A DNA stretch of 64,000 bases from Mesomycoplasma ovipneumoniae (GCF_038095975.1 NZ_CP146003.1:1008160-1072159), one strand, 5' to 3'. Numbered from the stretch's first letter, positions 32,852 to 43,037 are shown. Notes: a model not told the origin generated them from the sequence alone. Numbers and translations: made by a program.

Positions 32852-32868
32852 TGTTAAATTATAACAAA
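32852..32868 (-). promoter_or_regulatory. hrcA promoter embedded in a palindrome
   Basis: TTGTTATAATTTAACAA: 6-bp arms TTGTTA/TAACAA around five bases. The -10 TATAAT (32858-32863) lies inside it, so a protein on the palindrome would block the promoter. The ATG follows at 32848. Confidence 0.55.
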
Positions 32869-32920
32869 AAAAACTGAAAAATAATTAATTTTAGTAGTGT
32901 GAAAATTTAAATTTTGTTTC

Positions 32921-33250
32921 TTAATTTTTTAAGGCTTCTTCAATTGTTTCAATCAGTAATTCTGCTGGAGCGTATTCAAATTTTTTGAAAATTGGCTTAC
33001 CGTTTTTGAAAACGAAGTGAGTTGGAACAAAAAGAACTTCGTATTCAGTGTCTTTTTTTCTAAATAATTGCGCTTCTTCTGCATTAACCTGAATTAATTT
33101 TACATCAGTTCTATTTTTAAAGTACTCGGAAAGTTCTTCATTAACAGGTTCTTGCATTTTGCAATCACCACACCAGTCAACCGCAAATTCTAAGTAAACA
33201 ACCCCAGTTTTAATTTCTTCTTGGGCGTCTTTTCATAGCATTTTTTTCAT
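32921..33250 (-). CDS. Thioredoxin (internal start within the fused frame)
   Basis: From the ATG at 33250, behind AAGGAGCTAAAA, the product is 109 residues, a normal thioredoxin size: MKKMLWKDAQEEIKTG, FAVDWCGDCKMQEPVNEEL with the redox CxxC as CGDC (usually CGPC), and the cis-Pro in VLFVPTHFVFKNGKPIFKK. It reduces protein disulfides. It shares its frame with the RNase J-like protein upstream and has no stop before it; the good ribosome site argues that this product exists on its own. Confidence 0.8.
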
Positions 33251-34948
33251 TTTTAGCTCCTTTTCTTCTGGATAAATGTTATGAATTATAACAGAAACAT
33301 TGGGTTCTTTATCAAAAATACGGAAAATCTTTTTTTTGATATTTTTTTGAGTTTTTTGTTGTAATTCTTTCAAAATTTTATCATTTATTTTCTTAATATT
33401 CGAAAAATTATCAAAAATAATTTTTCGAATTATCTCGTGATATGACTCACGATTTTCACGGCTTAAAATTCCGTGATCAGTTATTTCAACTTTTGAGACA
33501 ATCTTTTTTGAAACAGGATTGAACAAAAAGGAAACAATTATCAATCCATCTTGAGACAGTGATTCGCGCTCTTTTAGCACTTCAAAAGAAACATCGCCAA
33601 TTCCATAGCCTGAAATATAAATTTCATCTTGACCTTTTGTCAGTTTTTTACGTGAAAATAAATTTCCGTCAATAAAATTAGCTATCCTTTTATTTTGTAA
33701 AATAATTGTGTTTTGCCTATTTATTTTATTATTAGCGGCAATATTTGAAGCAACAACTAAATATCGATAAAGTCCTTGAATTGGAATAAAATATTTTGGC
33801 TTAAGAAGGTCAATCATATCAGAAATATCTTCTTTGTATGGGCGCGCTAGTCCAAAATCTGATTCAGAAATATCGACTATATTTGTTACAGATTTAGCAA
33901 TTTGGTCTAAAACTTTAGCATAAAGTTGCTCCATCCCGTTAATTGGAGGGGTTAGCATAATTACATAATCTGACTTTTTTAACTTAAAATAGGCATCATC
34001 GTTCTGAAGAACGCGGTTAAATCGGTGACAAATTCTTTCAGGACTAGATGTTATTAAAACAACAGAATTTTTTTGCTTGTTTGCAAATTTATAGTCAAAA
34101 AAAGTTGGCAAACTCTTTATTTTATTTGTTGTTAATTTGTCGAGCTTATAAATCATGTCGTATAATTTGTCGTATTTTTTTCCATAAGCTGTAATTTGCC
34201 TGTTAAATTTCAAGGCCAAATCTATAATTTCCTGAATTGAAACCATTTCTTCATCATAAGCTGAAACGACAATTCGCGAATTTTTGTCGGCTTGCAGGAA
34301 ACTTTTTTCAAGAAAAGATTTAGCAAAAAGTTTGTTCATTGCTTTTCCAGGCACATTAGATTTACCTGAATCAGAGATAAACATTAAAACACCTTTTGGG
34401 TTTTGGCTAACTTTTTTGATTAAGTCAAAATTAGTTTCGCCATAAACTCCTAAATTTCCAACGACATAATTGGACATAAAAACAATCGATCCATCCTCGG
34501 TTTGAAAGCAAAAACCAATTGAACCAGGCATCGAACCTGCAACCGAAAAGGGAATTATAGTTATTTTTTCACTAATTTTTAGCTCAGATATTATTGGTTT
34601 TATCTCAAAAGTAGCATCTTCAATATTATATTTGCTCATTCGGTCAAGAATTAGCGCTTTAGTGAAAAAAGAGCTATAAATCGTTACGTTTTTTAGTTTC
34701 ATAACTAGCCAAGGGATTCCTGAAAATGATTCATTTTTGGCGTCAGTTATAAAAACACCTTTTATTTTATGCTTGTTTTCTTCAATATAAGTGTAGTCTG
34801 GAATAATTGTATCAACACCAACTGAACTATCAAGTGGAATTTTAGCACCTGCGTTTATGACAAAAATATCGTCATCGATTTCTAAAATATAGCAATTTTT
34901 TCCGTTTTCATCTTGGCCGCCTAGTGCAAAAAAACTAATTTTAGCCAT
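32921..34948 (-). CDS. RNase J-like protein (metal site lost) fused in frame to thioredoxin
   Basis: One open frame of 675 codons. Residues 1 to about 565 are an RNase J fold: GGQDENGKNCYILEIDDDIF, GVDTIIPDYTYI, SSPERICHRFNRVLQND. The HxHxDH loop is replaced (FITDAKNESFSGIPWL where LTHGHEDHIGG is expected), and the later His and Asp ligands are also missing (SVAGSMPGS; VFMSNYVVG), so metallo-hydrolase activity is not expected. It may be a structural partner of an active RNase J. The frame then passes ELKMKKML and TGA (Trp in code 4) straight into thioredoxin with WCGDC at 592-596. An AAGGAG site plus ATG lies inside, at about 33250-33261, so separate thioredoxin may also be made. Confidence 0.75.
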
Positions 34949-34966
34949 AATTTCCTTTTAATTTTT

Positions 34967-34987
34967 ATTTTATTTATGTGAACTTTT
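34967..34987. terminator. Short inverted repeat after ftsY, before the RNase J-like gene
   Basis: TTATGTGAA, short loop, TTCACATAA. A stem of nine pairs within about 20 bases of the RNase J-like start, in the gap behind ftsY; no T run directly follows on the minus side. Confidence 0.35.
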
Positions 34988-35041
34988 CACATAAGGTTTA
35001 TCTATTTTTTTAACATTCTTAATTATTATTTTTGCAAGGGC

Positions 35042-35060
35042 TACAAATCTAAAGATTTGT
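35042..35060 (-). terminator. Inverted repeat after ftsY
   Basis: ACAAATCT AA AGATTTGT, a perfect 8-bp stem just beyond the ftsY stop. It lacks a strong T run on the minus strand, so termination is plausible but not certain. Confidence 0.4.
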
Positions 35061-35068
35061 CAAAATCC

Positions 35069-36070
35069 TTAGATTTGATATTGATTTTTTACTCCCTTAG
35101 TGATTGCAAAAATAAATAAATCTAGATCAAACGGCTGTAAGTCATCCATTCCTTCGCCTAGACCAACTAATTTTACACTGATATTAAGTTGATCTTTGAT
35201 TGAAAAAACGATTCCGCCTTTACTTGTGCCGTCCATTTTTGTTAAAATTATACCAGAAATTGGAGTTGCTTTTGTAAATATTTCAGCTTGAGAGATCCCG
35301 TTTTGACCAGTTGTTGCATCAATTACCAAAAGTGACTCATGAGGTCCGTCTGGTATTTTTTGAGAAATTATTTTGTTAATTTTTGCTAATTCTTGCATTA
35401 AATTGACGTTATTTTGTAGTCTTCCGGCTGTGTCAATCAAGACCAAATCCATTTTTTCTTTTATTGCAAAATCCAGGCCGCGAAAAACTACAGATCCTGG
35501 GTCTTTTTCGTTAGTTGCCGGTTTTACAATTGAAGCGCCGACTCTTTTAGCTCATATTTCAAGTTGCTCAACAGCAGCCGCACGGAAAGTATCTGCTGCA
35601 ATAATTAAAACTTTTTTACCTTCCAGCACAAATTTACGGGCTATTTTTGAAATTGAAGTTGTTTTTCCAGAACCATTAACACCAGAAATTAAAAAAACAT
35701 TAATTCTATCGGGTTTTACGTTCAAATTTATGTTAACAATTGACCGGTTTGAATAAATTGTATACATTTTATCCATAATAATTTCGGTAATTAATTCAGG
35801 ATTATCAATGTTGTGAAAACGAACTTCATCTTTTAGCGCATTTATTATTGTGTTTACAAAATTTGGAGAAATATCTGACATTATTAGTATTTCTTCAAGT
35901 TCATCAAAAAAATCATCATCAATCTTGATGTGTTTTTTTTGAAGTTGAACAATTTGATTCAAAAAAGAAAGTCTAGATTTAGACAAACCAGCCACGTATT
36001 TATCTAAATTAGCAGCTTTTTTTTCTTTTGAACCAAAAATTTTTTCTTTGATTTTTTGAAAAAAAGACAT
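35069..36070 (-). CDS. ftsY: Signal recognition particle receptor FtsY
   Basis: The protein is 333 residues. The GTPase docks SRP-ribosome complexes at the membrane. NG domain motifs: SGVNGSGKTTSISKIA (G1), ADTFRAAAVEQLEIWA (G2 region), LVLIDTAGRLQNN (G3), ILTKMDGTSKGG (G4) and VGLGEGMDDLQPFD (G5 end). The N-terminal A domain is short. TGA at 35541 is Trp. A Panacea-domain gene lies upstream on the same strand. Confidence 0.95.
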
Positions 36071-36147
36071 TTTGTAGTTCCTATAATTTTTAATAAATAT
36101 ATTATAAATTATAAGGGGTTTTAATTTTTTATTAAATGTTAAAAAAA

Positions 36148-36723
36148 TTAAAAATCGTTTTTTAGCAAATCTATTTCGCTGTCTTCAAGTATCGTTTCGT
36201 TAAGAATGATTTTGCTTGTTGGATTTGATAAGGCGGTTTTGTATGATTTTTGCTTGTAAGACAAATTCATTAATTCATTTGGACGCATTTTTTTCAACCG
36301 TTCAAAAACAAAGACAAAACAATCTCACCGTTTTTCTTGAGCCTCTATTTTTTGTTCTTCAGTAAAAGTTTCGCCATAATCGTGACTAAAGTCTTTCAAA
36401 AAATCGTTTTTTAATATGCTCTTGAATTCATCAATTATATCGTTTCTGTGATAATCTAAAATATCCTCAAGATTATAAGAGGTATTTTTAGGTGTCTGAA
36501 GGCTAAAAAACTGAGTTTTTAAAACTGTTCATGAAACAGGGCCGTATTTGTATGACTCAAAATCATCAGAAAAAAACGGTTCATTATAAAGTCTATAAAA
36601 TTTTCAGTGCGTAAATCATAGTATTTTTTGAACTCAAGTTCGATAAAGTTCGGTTTCTCCGCTGTCAACGTGATAAAGCGCAAATAAATAATTTAAAAAT
36701 TTTTTAATATCAATCCCATTCAT
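36148..36723 (-). CDS. Panacea (DUF4065/SocA-like) domain protein
   Basis: The protein is 191 residues. The N-terminal part reads KILWFTHWKFYRLYNEPFFS then DDFESYKYGPVSWTVLK, which is the Panacea/DUF4065 pattern (small helix with 'Y..Q.W.L...G.PLF...FEAW.YGPV'). This domain is known from promiscuous antitoxins (PanA) and SocA-like proteolytic adaptors. The C-terminal half is charged and helical, unassigned. Five or more TGA codons are Trp, so standard-code gene finders miss it. No toxin-like small gene is adjacent; neighbours are ftsY and a DHH phosphoesterase. Antitoxin function is inference. Confidence 0.7.
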
Positions 36724-36818
36724 AACAACCTCCATGGTGTGTTTGTGAATATTAATTTTTTTATGATTTTTAGCCAAAAAATGGAAAAATTTAGTATTTT
36801 TGTCTTACTTTTTCCTTT

Positions 36819-37793
36819 TTAAGCCAAAGAATTAGCTTTTCATTCTTCGTATTCTGCTTGACAATCCTGAACTAATAAATCTAATTTTTCAAGGTTTTCA
36901 AGAATAGTTCCTGAAGCATTAAGGTGACCACCCCCGCCTCATTTTAGGGCAATTTTTTGAACATTTGGACCTGCTGATCGAAATTCAACACGCCATGAAT
37001 TTTGAGTTTCTTGAACTAAACAGAGTCAAATTTTATAATCATCGATGTTTGCTAATAAATTTGGTTTAACTGAATTTTGTGAATTTTTTTGTAGTTTTTG
37101 CTGTTCTTCGATGGATAAAGTGTAATAAATTACATTTTTATAAGTTTTTTTATTAGCAAAAATGTAACTATCAAATTCAAGGTCAGATAATCTTTTTGCA
37201 TTTAATTTTTCATGAATTTTTGAAAAATTAAATCCAGTTTCAAATAAAGCTGCTGTTAAAAAGTGGGTCCGCGCTGATGTATTTTTATATAAAAAGCGTC
37301 CTGAATCTGTGTAAATTCCTAGATAAATGAGTTCGGCTGATCTTTTTGAAATTTTTCAGTTTAATTCATGTGCTAAATCTGCAATTTGTTCACAAGCAGC
37401 AATATAAGTCGGGTCAACTCAGCGATAAGCTTCGCCTAAATCATCATCATTTGGATGATGATCAATTCTTAAAATTGATTTGAATCGAATTTGCTCAAAT
37501 AAATGAGCAAATTCGATTCGATTTTTAAAGTTTGCATCAACAATTATCGCCAAAGATTTTTCCAAAATTTCTTTTTCAGGCACTAAATCTTCTTTTAAAT
37601 CTAAAAACGAGAATGATTTCTTAAAATCTCCGATTGCAAAAACTTGCTTATTTGGAAAATTTTCTAAAATAAGTGATTTCAAACCGTTTTGAGCACCAAG
37701 ACAGTCTCCATCAGGTCTGATGTGGTGAAAAATCACGATTAAGTCGTGATTTTCGATGAGATTTTTAATTTCTGTTGCTATTTTTTTATCCAT
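36819..37793 (-). CDS. DHH-family phosphoesterase (NrnA/MgpA-like), copy 2
   Basis: The protein is 324 residues. The DHH domain has HHIRPDGDCLGAQNGLKSLI, IIVDANFKNRIEF and RIDHHPNDDD; the DHHA1 end has KWGGGGHLNASG. Family members degrade nanoRNA (2-5 nt), pAp or c-di-AMP products using Mn2+. All metal ligands look present. It overlaps the end of the upstream paralogue by 8 bases, so the two are co-translated. Substrate cannot be assigned. Confidence 0.88.
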
Positions 37794-38769
37794 TACGTGT
37801 AAAACCTTCGGCTAATTTTTCTAGTTTTTCTAGTATTTCGCTAATATTTTGATTAATTTTTTCGTTATTTTCTAAATTAATTCCAGCGGCAAAAGGGTGA
37901 CCGCCCCCGCCATATTCGGCCGCTATTTTATTAATAACTGGGCCATTTGAACGAATTCTTACTCGAATTTGGTTTTCATATTCAATTAAAAACAGTCAAA
38001 TCAAGGCATCACCTATATTTGACAAAAGATTAACTGCTGAAACTTGACTTGAAGACAAGTTGAATTTTTCCTGTTCGCTTTTTGAGACATAATGTCATAA
38101 AACCTTGTCTTTTTTGTTGTAATTTCCTAAAACATGTGCTTGAAAAGCGACTTCATTTTCAGTTCTCTGAGCCAAAAGGCGATTTAATTCGCTGAAATTA
38201 AAATTGGTTTTCATTAAAAAAGCTACAATTTCAAAGGTTCTTGCTGTTGTTGAAGGAAAAGCAAAACGACCTGAATCAGTTAAAATTCCTAAATAAACAA
38301 AAAGTGCAATTTCTTCATCAATTTGTCATTTTTCTTCTTTTAAAATGAAGCCAATCATTTCAGAAGCGGCACAAAAAGTTGGATCAATTCAAGTTTGATC
38401 GTAAATTTCTTCCACTTTTTCAGGGTGGTGGTCGATTTTAACTCTTGTTTCAAATTTAGAATTCAAGAAAAAATCTAATTCTTGAATTCTATTAATATCA
38501 GCAGTGTCAACTGTAATTGCAAGTGAATTTTCAAAAAATTCACTTGCAATTGAATCTTTATTATCAAAGTGAAAATTTAGAAAATCAAATTCTTTGTTAT
38601 TATCTCCAATTAAAAAAACATTTTTTTGGGGAAAATTTTTTTTAATTGCTTTTGCAAAACCTTGTTGAGAGCCAAGACAGTCTCCATCAGGTCTAATATG
38701 GTGAAAAACAAAAATATTGTCGTGTTTTTCGATGTTTTTAATTATTTCTAAATATGGTTTTGAGTTCAT
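37786..38769 (-). CDS. DHH-family phosphoesterase (NrnA/MgpA-like), copy 1
   Basis: The protein is 327 residues, paralogous to the downstream gene along its whole length: HHIRPDGDCLGSQQGFAKAI, AITVDTADINRIQ, VKIDHHPEKVEE, and the C-terminal EYGGGGHPFAAGI. It probably degrades short oligoribonucleotides or cyclic-dinucleotide products. Its ribosome site, ATG and first codons lie inside the left 23-bp duplication made by the mobile element upstream, which now separates it from rlmH. Confidence 0.88.
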
Positions 38770-38783
38770 TTTTTCCTTTTTTT
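38761..38783. repeat. Left target-site duplication of element C
   Basis: This 23-bp sequence (starts TGAGTTCATTTTTTCC, ends in seven T) is repeated exactly at 39317-39339. It carries the ribosome site and start of the DHH gene. Confidence 0.85.
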
Positions 38784-39038
38784 CCCGAGTTTCCCAGTTT
38801 CATAAGGTAATTTTAAAAAAGCATCTGGTTTTAGGTAGTTTTTTAAGTTTTTTGGTAAAAGTTACTTACAATTTTTTTTAGTGATTTATTAAGATATCAA
38901 AGTAAAAATCATACCTATTTCAAATATTCGGGTCACTAGGAACACCATCTTGATTTTTAAATGTTATTTGCTGATCTAAAGTGTTAAATTCAACCCTTTG
39001 CCTTAATTTTTACAACATCGTTACTAAACCAACCTCAG

Positions 39039-39161
39039 TTAATTGATTGTTTTCAAATAACTTGTTTCAAATTTCACGTTTGAAATTTCCTTAAAATATT
39101 TAGGTTTTTTGCCAAACAATTTGTTTACTTCAATAAAACCATCTTTATTTTGTTTTTTCAT
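39039..39161 (-). pseudogene. Broken reading frame inside element C
   Basis: ATG at 39161, with TATAAT about 10 bases upstream, opens MKKQNKDGFIEVNKLFGKKP and stops at TAA after 40 residues. Coherent-looking sequence continues in other frames to about 38890 (for example NIWNRYDFYFDILINHW). It is probably the residue of the protein once carried by the element; not enough remains to name it a transposase. Confidence 0.35.
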
Positions 39162-39231
39162 AATCTATAATTATACCATAAAATTACTTAAAATGCTAGT
39201 AAATGCTAGTAATAAAAATTAAGATTTTAAA

Positions 39232-39295
39232 ATCAAAAAACACTTATTTACGGGTGTTTTTTCATATTTATATTCACTAAAAAGTGAATTTTTGC
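39232..39295 (-). terminator. Terminator hairpins in the right arm of element C, behind rlmH
   Basis: AAAAAACAC...GTGTTTTTT (39234-39262) and TTCACT AAAA AGTGAA (39279-39294). Reading on the minus strand these follow the rlmH stop, so the element supplies transcription stop signals between rlmH and the DHH gene. Copy B has the same hairpins behind valS. Confidence 0.6.
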
Positions 39296-39316
39296 CTTAA
39301 AACTGGGAAACTCGGG

Positions 39317-39339
39317 TGAGTTCATTTTTTCCTTTTTTT
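39317..39339. repeat. Right target-site duplication of element C
   Basis: This is an exact second copy of 38761-38783. It overlaps the last codons' stop of rlmH by two bases and carries an orphan copy of the DHH ribosome site and start codon. Confidence 0.85.
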
Positions 39340-39796
39340 AGTCATCATGGTGGTACTTTCGATTATATTTTATAGAAAGTCCGCGATAAATTTGCTCAAG
39401 AAGTACAAGTTTGAAAATTCTATGGGGGAAAGTAATTTTACCAAATGATAAAAGTTTAATATTTGGTACTTTTTCAAGAATTAACGCTTCATCAACACCC
39501 CTTGAACCGCCGATTATAAGGCAAATATTTGCCGAGTTTAATAGTTGTGAAAATTCTGGGCTAGAAATAGTTTGACCACGCTCTGTAAAAAGAAAACAGC
39601 TATAATTTTTAGGTATTTTTTCCAAAATTAGCTTTGTTTCAATGGTTTTTTTTAAACTTATGTTTTCATTTTGACTTTCGCTAAGATTGATTAAATCAAC
39701 TTGGTATTTAAATTCCTTAATTTTATTGATTTCTTTTTGATATAAAACTGAAAAATCTCTAGAATTGCTTCCAAAGGCAATTATTAAAATTCTCAT
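39338..39796 (-). CDS. rlmH: 23S rRNA pseudouridine-1915 N3-methyltransferase RlmH
   Basis: The protein is 152 residues, the standard size of this SPOUT methyltransferase, which modifies helix 69 of 23S rRNA. Seen: IIAFGSNSRDFSVLYQKEIN, FTERGQTISSPEFSQLLNSA, the SAM-knot loop LIIGGSRGVDEALIL, LSFGKITFPHRIFKLVLLEQ, and the C-terminal IYRGLSIKYNRKYHHD. Its ATG overlaps the mnmG stop by one base (TAATG). Originally it was probably followed within about 14 bases by the DHH gene, before element C inserted. Confidence 0.95.
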   Translation of the reverse strand: MRILIIAFGSNSRDFSVLYQKEINKIKEFKYQVDLINLSESQNENISLKKTIETKLILEKIPKNYSCFLFTERGQTISSPEFSQLLNSANICLIIGGSRGVDEALILEKVPNIKLLSFGKITFPHRIFKLVLLEQIYRGLSIKYNRKYHHDD

Positions 39797-41655
39797 TATG
39801 TTTTTGCTTCTTTTTGCATTTTTAAAAGATTAAGATGAAATAAAAGCATTTGAATATCTGCCGGATTTACGCCACTAATTCTACTTGCTTGGCCAATGGT
39901 TTTTGGTCTAACTTTTGAAAATTTATCGAGCGCTTCAGTTGATAAATTAGCGACTTTTTGATAATTTATATCTGTTGGTATGAGTAAATTTTCAAGTCTA
40001 ATCATTTTTTCGGCCTCAGAATTTTGCTTTTGAATATAGCCTTTTAAGCGAGAAATGACCATTAATTCATAGCCGTATTCAAAATCGGGCAAAATATCTT
40101 TAAAATCAACATCGGGTCGAGAAATTAATTTTAACTTTGAGATTCCAGTTTTTATACCGTATTTTTTTGCCAACGGATCTTTTGGCGACAAAAAATCTTT
40201 AGAAAGTTTTTCTATTTTTTTATCAATTTTTTTGTATTTTTCTTTAACTTTTAGGTAATAGTCTCTTGAAATCATACCAGAAACAAAAGCATATTTTAAC
40301 ATTCTGATATCAGCATTATCATTTCGAAGAATAAGTCTATATTCTGCTCTTGAAGTTAGCATTCGATAAGGTTCTTTTGTTCCTTTTGTCACTAAATCGT
40401 CAATTAAAACGCCGATATAGCCGTCATTTCGCAAGATTTCAATTGGTTTTTTCTTTAAAATAAATTGTCCTGCGTTAATTCCAGCAACCAAACCTTGGGC
40501 TGCGGCCTCTTCATATCCACTAGTTCCGTTAATTTGGCCAGCCATAAAAAGCCCTTTTATTTTTTTAGTTTCTAAACTTTTTTTCAATTCAAGCGGATTA
40601 ATTGCATCATATTCAATTGCATAGCCGTATTTTGCGATTTTTGCATTTTCTAGACCCGGGATTGTTTTAATAATTTGGTCTTGAACTTCTTCGGGCATTG
40701 AGGTCGAAAGGCCGTTTATGTACATTATGTCTTGTTTTTTTGTTTCTGGTTCAAAAAATATTTGGTGTCTAGGTTTGTCAGAAAAACGGACAATTTTATC
40801 TTCAATCGAAGGGCAATAACGAGGTCCAACTCCCGAAATTAAGCCTGAATACATTGAGGATTTGTCTAAATTTTCGTTTATTATTTGGTGTGTTTTTGAG
40901 TTAGTGTAAGTCAAATAACAGGAAATTTGTTTTTTTAGTTTGTGTTTTGATTGAAACGAAAAATTTATATTATAAAGTGGCAAAACTTCACGTTCAACTT
41001 TTGAAAAATCAATGGTGGAAGTAAGAATTCTTGGTGGGGTTCCTGTTTTAAGTCGTTGTAATTCAAAACCGAGTTTTTTTAAATTATTTGACAGCAAATT
41101 TGAGGTTTCTTGACCATCAGGACCACTTGAAATAGATGAAGAACCGCGAAGAACTTTTGAATCCATGTAGGTTCCGGTGGTTATAATTACACTTTTTGCA
41201 AAAAAAACAGCCCGTTTTTTTGTTTTTAGACCAAAAACGCGGTTTTTTTCAACCAAAAGTTCAGTTGCTAAATCTTCAAAAATAGTCAAATTTTGCTGCT
41301 CTTTTAGATCTTTCAGGATAATTTTAGAATATTTTTCCTTGTCAATTTGTGCCCGCATAGCTAAAACAGCAGGTCCTTTTGACTCATTTAAATATTTAAT
41401 TTGAATCATTGCAGCATCAGAAAATTTCCCCTGCACACCACCAAGAGCGTCAATTTCTCGAGTTATTATCCCTTTAGCAGGCCCGCCGATTGCTGGATTA
41501 CACGGCATTGATGCTAATTTTTTTTTATCAATTGTTATCAGCGCAACTTTGAAACCTTTTTTTAAAAGTGCATAAACTGACTCAATTCCGGCGTGACCAC
41601 CGCCAACTACGATTGCATCAAACTCTAAACCACTTTTATTTTTTTCTTTTGACAT
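39796..41655 (-). CDS. mnmG: tRNA U34 carboxymethylaminomethyl-modifying enzyme MnmG
   Basis: The protein is 619 residues, an FAD-dependent enzyme (GidA) that works with MnmE on wobble uridine. Seen: dinucleotide fold [109 protein letters not shown]. The C-terminal helical domain is complete. Its stop overlaps the rlmH start. It contains no TGA-coded Trp. Typically found near oriC, as here. Confidence 0.97.
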   Translation of the reverse strand: MSKEKNKSGLEFDAIVVGGGHAGIESVYALLKKGFKVALITIDKKKLASMPCNPAIGGPAKGIITREIDALGGVQGKFSDAAMIQIKYLNESKGPAVLAMRAQIDKEKYSKIILKDLKEQQNLTIFEDLATELLVEKNRVFGLKTKKRAVFFAKSVIITTGTYMDSKVLRGSSSISSGPDGQETSNLLSNNLKKLGFELQRLKTGTPPRILTSTIDFSKVEREVLPLYNINFSFQSKHKLKKQISCYLTYTNSKTHQIINENLDKSSMYSGLISGVGPRYCPSIEDKIVRFSDKPRHQIFFEPETKKQDIMYINGLSTSMPEEVQDQIIKTIPGLENAKIAKYGYAIEYDAINPLELKKSLETKKIKGLFMAGQINGTSGYEEAAAQGLVAGINAGQFILKKKPIEILRNDGYIGVLIDDLVTKGTKEPYRMLTSRAEYRLILRNDNADIRMLKYAFVSGMISRDYYLKVKEKYKKIDKKIEKLSKDFLSPKDPLAKKYGIKTGISKLKLISRPDVDFKDILPDFEYGYELMVISRLKGYIQKQNSEAEKMIRLENLLIPTDINYQKVANLSTEALDKFSKVRPKTIGQASRISGVNPADIQMLLFHLNLLKMQKEAKT

Positions 41656-41740
41656 TTTAGACTTTCTAAATTCAATTAATTAAAAAATTATACTATATTT
41701 TAGCTGTTTTTATTGATTTTTTAAAATAGAAAATCAGCTT

Positions 41741-42877
41741 TTATACAAGAATTAGACCAATAAGTTGGCTAGTTTCAGGGCGTTCAGGTGATTTTATGAG
41801 CATTTTTGTCTTTTTATCATTTATATAAATTTCAATAATGTTGTCAAAAACAGAAATTGCGTCTTTAAGATAACGATAATTGACATTTATTTCAACAAAT
41901 TCAGGATCATACTCGTCAAAATTAGCAAAAATTGGATTCATTTTAAAGTCAATAACATTTTTTGTTGAGACATTAGATTGCCCTGAATCTTGTCGTGAAA
42001 TAAAACCTTTTAATTCAGTTTTTGACATTGTAAGATTAATTACATTATCTTTTCCGGGCGAAATTATCGTAGTTTTATCAATTAGATCGATAATTTCGCG
42101 CTTTTTTATAGAAAAGAAATATAAAATTTCATCTTTTTTTGGCAAAACGTTTGAAATATCTTTGTAGTCTATTGTCAAAATTCTTGATTGAATAGTTAAA
42201 TTATCGTAAATGTAGCTAATTTTTGTCGGTTCAATATTTAATTCAATGTCTGAATCAAGCTCTGGGGGTATAAAATCTTTCAAATTTTTAGCATTTACAG
42301 AAATATTTATTTTACTTTGGTTAAAAATTTCAATTTTTTCTGAGGCAAATCTAGTTGTGTCTGTTGCTGAAAAAAATAAATAACCCGAATCAGAACTAAG
42401 ATTTATAGCTGATAAAACTGGTTGAGAAGGGTTGTTTGTCGTTGCAAAAGCTGTATTTTTTACGGCTTTTTTAAAATTTTTTGCATTTACAATTAATTTT
42501 ATCCCTTTTTGGTCAAAGTCAATTTCTGGGAAAAAACTAGCATTAATAAGACTTTTTGTAAATGAAGCTTCTTCTCAGGAAACAATTAATTCGTTACCTT
42601 TTAATTCAAAACTAATTTCTGAATCACATTTTTTTATAACGTCACGTAAAAAAAATCCATCAATCAAACAAAAACCGACATCAATTATTTCAATTAAATT
42701 TTCTTTTTCGATAAAAACTTTATAAGAAAGTTCGCTATTTGTCGATATTATAAACAAACCACCTCTCGTTAATTTCATAAAAAATGAGCTCAGTGGAGAA
42801 TTATTGTGACTAAGAATTGCTACTTGCATTCTTTCGATTTGTTTTTCAATAATGTTCTTTTTAATTCTAAATTTCAT
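41741..42877 (-). CDS. dnaN: DNA polymerase III sliding clamp (beta subunit)
   Basis: The protein is 378 residues, forming the ring that tethers polymerase to DNA. Seen: MKFRIKKNIIEKQIERMQVA, a first domain with SPLSSFFMKLTRGGLFIIST, and the end PERPETSQLIGLILV in place of the usual M-P-hydrophobic C-terminus. ATG 42877 with GGAG is chosen over the upstream in-frame start. Divergent for the family, but the length and position behind dnaA are right. TGA at 42284-42574 region is Trp. Confidence 0.93.
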
Positions 42878-42892
42878 TTTTACTCCTTGCAA

Positions 42893-43037
42893 AATAAATA
42901 ATAAATTTAGTTAAGTTTTATTAAGTTAGGTTATGTTTAGTTTAATAAAAATTATAATAAGTTTGTGTAAAAGTCAAAAAAAACAAAAAATCTTTAATTT
43001 ATAGTGTTTTTTTACCAAAAAACAATGTTAATTTCTA
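42893..43037. other. dnaA-dnaN spacer with AT-rich near-repeats
   Basis: The 145-base gap holds imperfect repeats of TTAAGTT/TTAGTT types (about 42906-42945) and A/T runs. It could contribute to origin opening, but no DnaA box (TTATCCACA) is seen. Confidence 0.3.

Larger units (their letters stand above)
38784..39316. mobile_element. Transposon-like element C (533 bp, MITE-like)
   Basis: The perfect terminal inverted repeats are CCCGAGTTTCCCAGTTT (38784-38800) and AAACTGGGAAACTCGGG (39300-39316), immediately bordered by 23-bp direct repeats. About 100 bases at each end match copies A and B; the middle does not. The middle holds, on the minus strand, a TATAAT and an ATG opening a 40-codon frame (39039-39161), followed by further broken frames, so this looks like an internally deleted insertion sequence. 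The long target duplication recalls IS1634-type elements of mycoplasmas; that kinship is inference. Confidence 0.82.
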
